Shown one piece after another: positions 12,829 to 12,911 of a stretch of 12,911 nt of DNA. The stretch spans positions 1 to 12,911 of the forward strand of contig DFKQ01000083.1 of the NCBI GenBank assembly GCA_002373875.1, written 5' to 3'. The notes under the pieces were generated by a model. It searched no databases. It was not told the DNA's origin and saw only the letters and a program-made list of their open reading frames with translations. How positions within the stretch are numbered: the first letter of the stretch is position 1; every line of letters begins with the position of its first letter. A program made the position numbers and the translations under genes. The stretch is from Lachnospiraceae bacterium UBA3641. GTDB lineage: Bacteria; Bacillota; Clostridia; Lachnospirales; Lachnospiraceae.

Positions 12829-12911
12829 ACAAAGGTTTGAGGGTTGTTTATGATTCAGTTGTTTGAGGTTGGACTGTCAAACTTCCGTGCTGAATTGTAA
12901 TTAAACATGTG

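Noticed and set aside
12835..12872. Near-direct repeat GTTTGAGGGTTG / GTTTGAGGTTGG
   Set aside because: Only two short, imperfect copies exist in a G/T-rich stretch; no iteron or CRISPR layout is present.

Overview
The window looks like a chromosomal accessory stretch from a low-to-mid GC anaerobic Firmicute, most probably a Lachnospiraceae member (Butyrivibrio/rumen-cluster type). The grounds are the heavy use of ATA (Ile), AGG (Arg) and CTT codons, AGGAGG-like ribosome binding sites, a giant BspA-type leucine-rich-repeat surface protein, an AAA-ATPase-like/PD-(D/E)XK protein of a kind greatly expanded in that family, and an IS1634-like transposase remnant. The assignment is from protein character only; no rRNA or tRNA gene is present.

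Layout from left to right: (1) a membrane sensor histidine kinase of the LytS/YesM type, open at the left edge of the window, closed by its own intrinsic terminator (1242-1271). (2) A promoter (1297-1324) and a leader containing a perfect 27-bp inverted repeat (1346-1403). (3) A very large secreted surface protein of about 2969 residues (1421-10330): signal peptide, acidic segment, BspA/DUF285 repeats, about 18 LRR_5 repeats, a tyrosine-rich middle, Ig-like/Big_2 domains and five C-terminal repeats. (4) A second hairpin (about 10349-10401) that can act as a terminator, then a strong-looking promoter (10427-10455). (5) An AAA-ATPase-like/PD-(D/E)XK protein (10519-12093). (6) A third, single-arm copy of the same repeat overlapping its stop codon, then a second hairpin. 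(7) On the minus strand, the 5' third of an IS1634-like transposase, 3'-truncated, with a terminator-like hairpin upstream of it.

The genes do not form one operon: each plus-strand gene appears to have its own promoter and a terminator-like structure after it. The kinase may sense an envelope signal, but its response regulator is not in the window and no link to the adhesin can be shown. The most distinctive structural signal is a family of palindromic elements sharing the core GGACGGTTCT. They sit at every plus-strand gene boundary: two inverted pairs (REPIN-like) and one singlet. They resemble REP elements mobilised in trans by Y1 (RAYT/TnpA_REP) transposases, but no such transposase is in the window. 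A second notable signal is an abrupt change to about 70% GC and C-ending codons in the last ~170 bases of the giant surface-protein gene.
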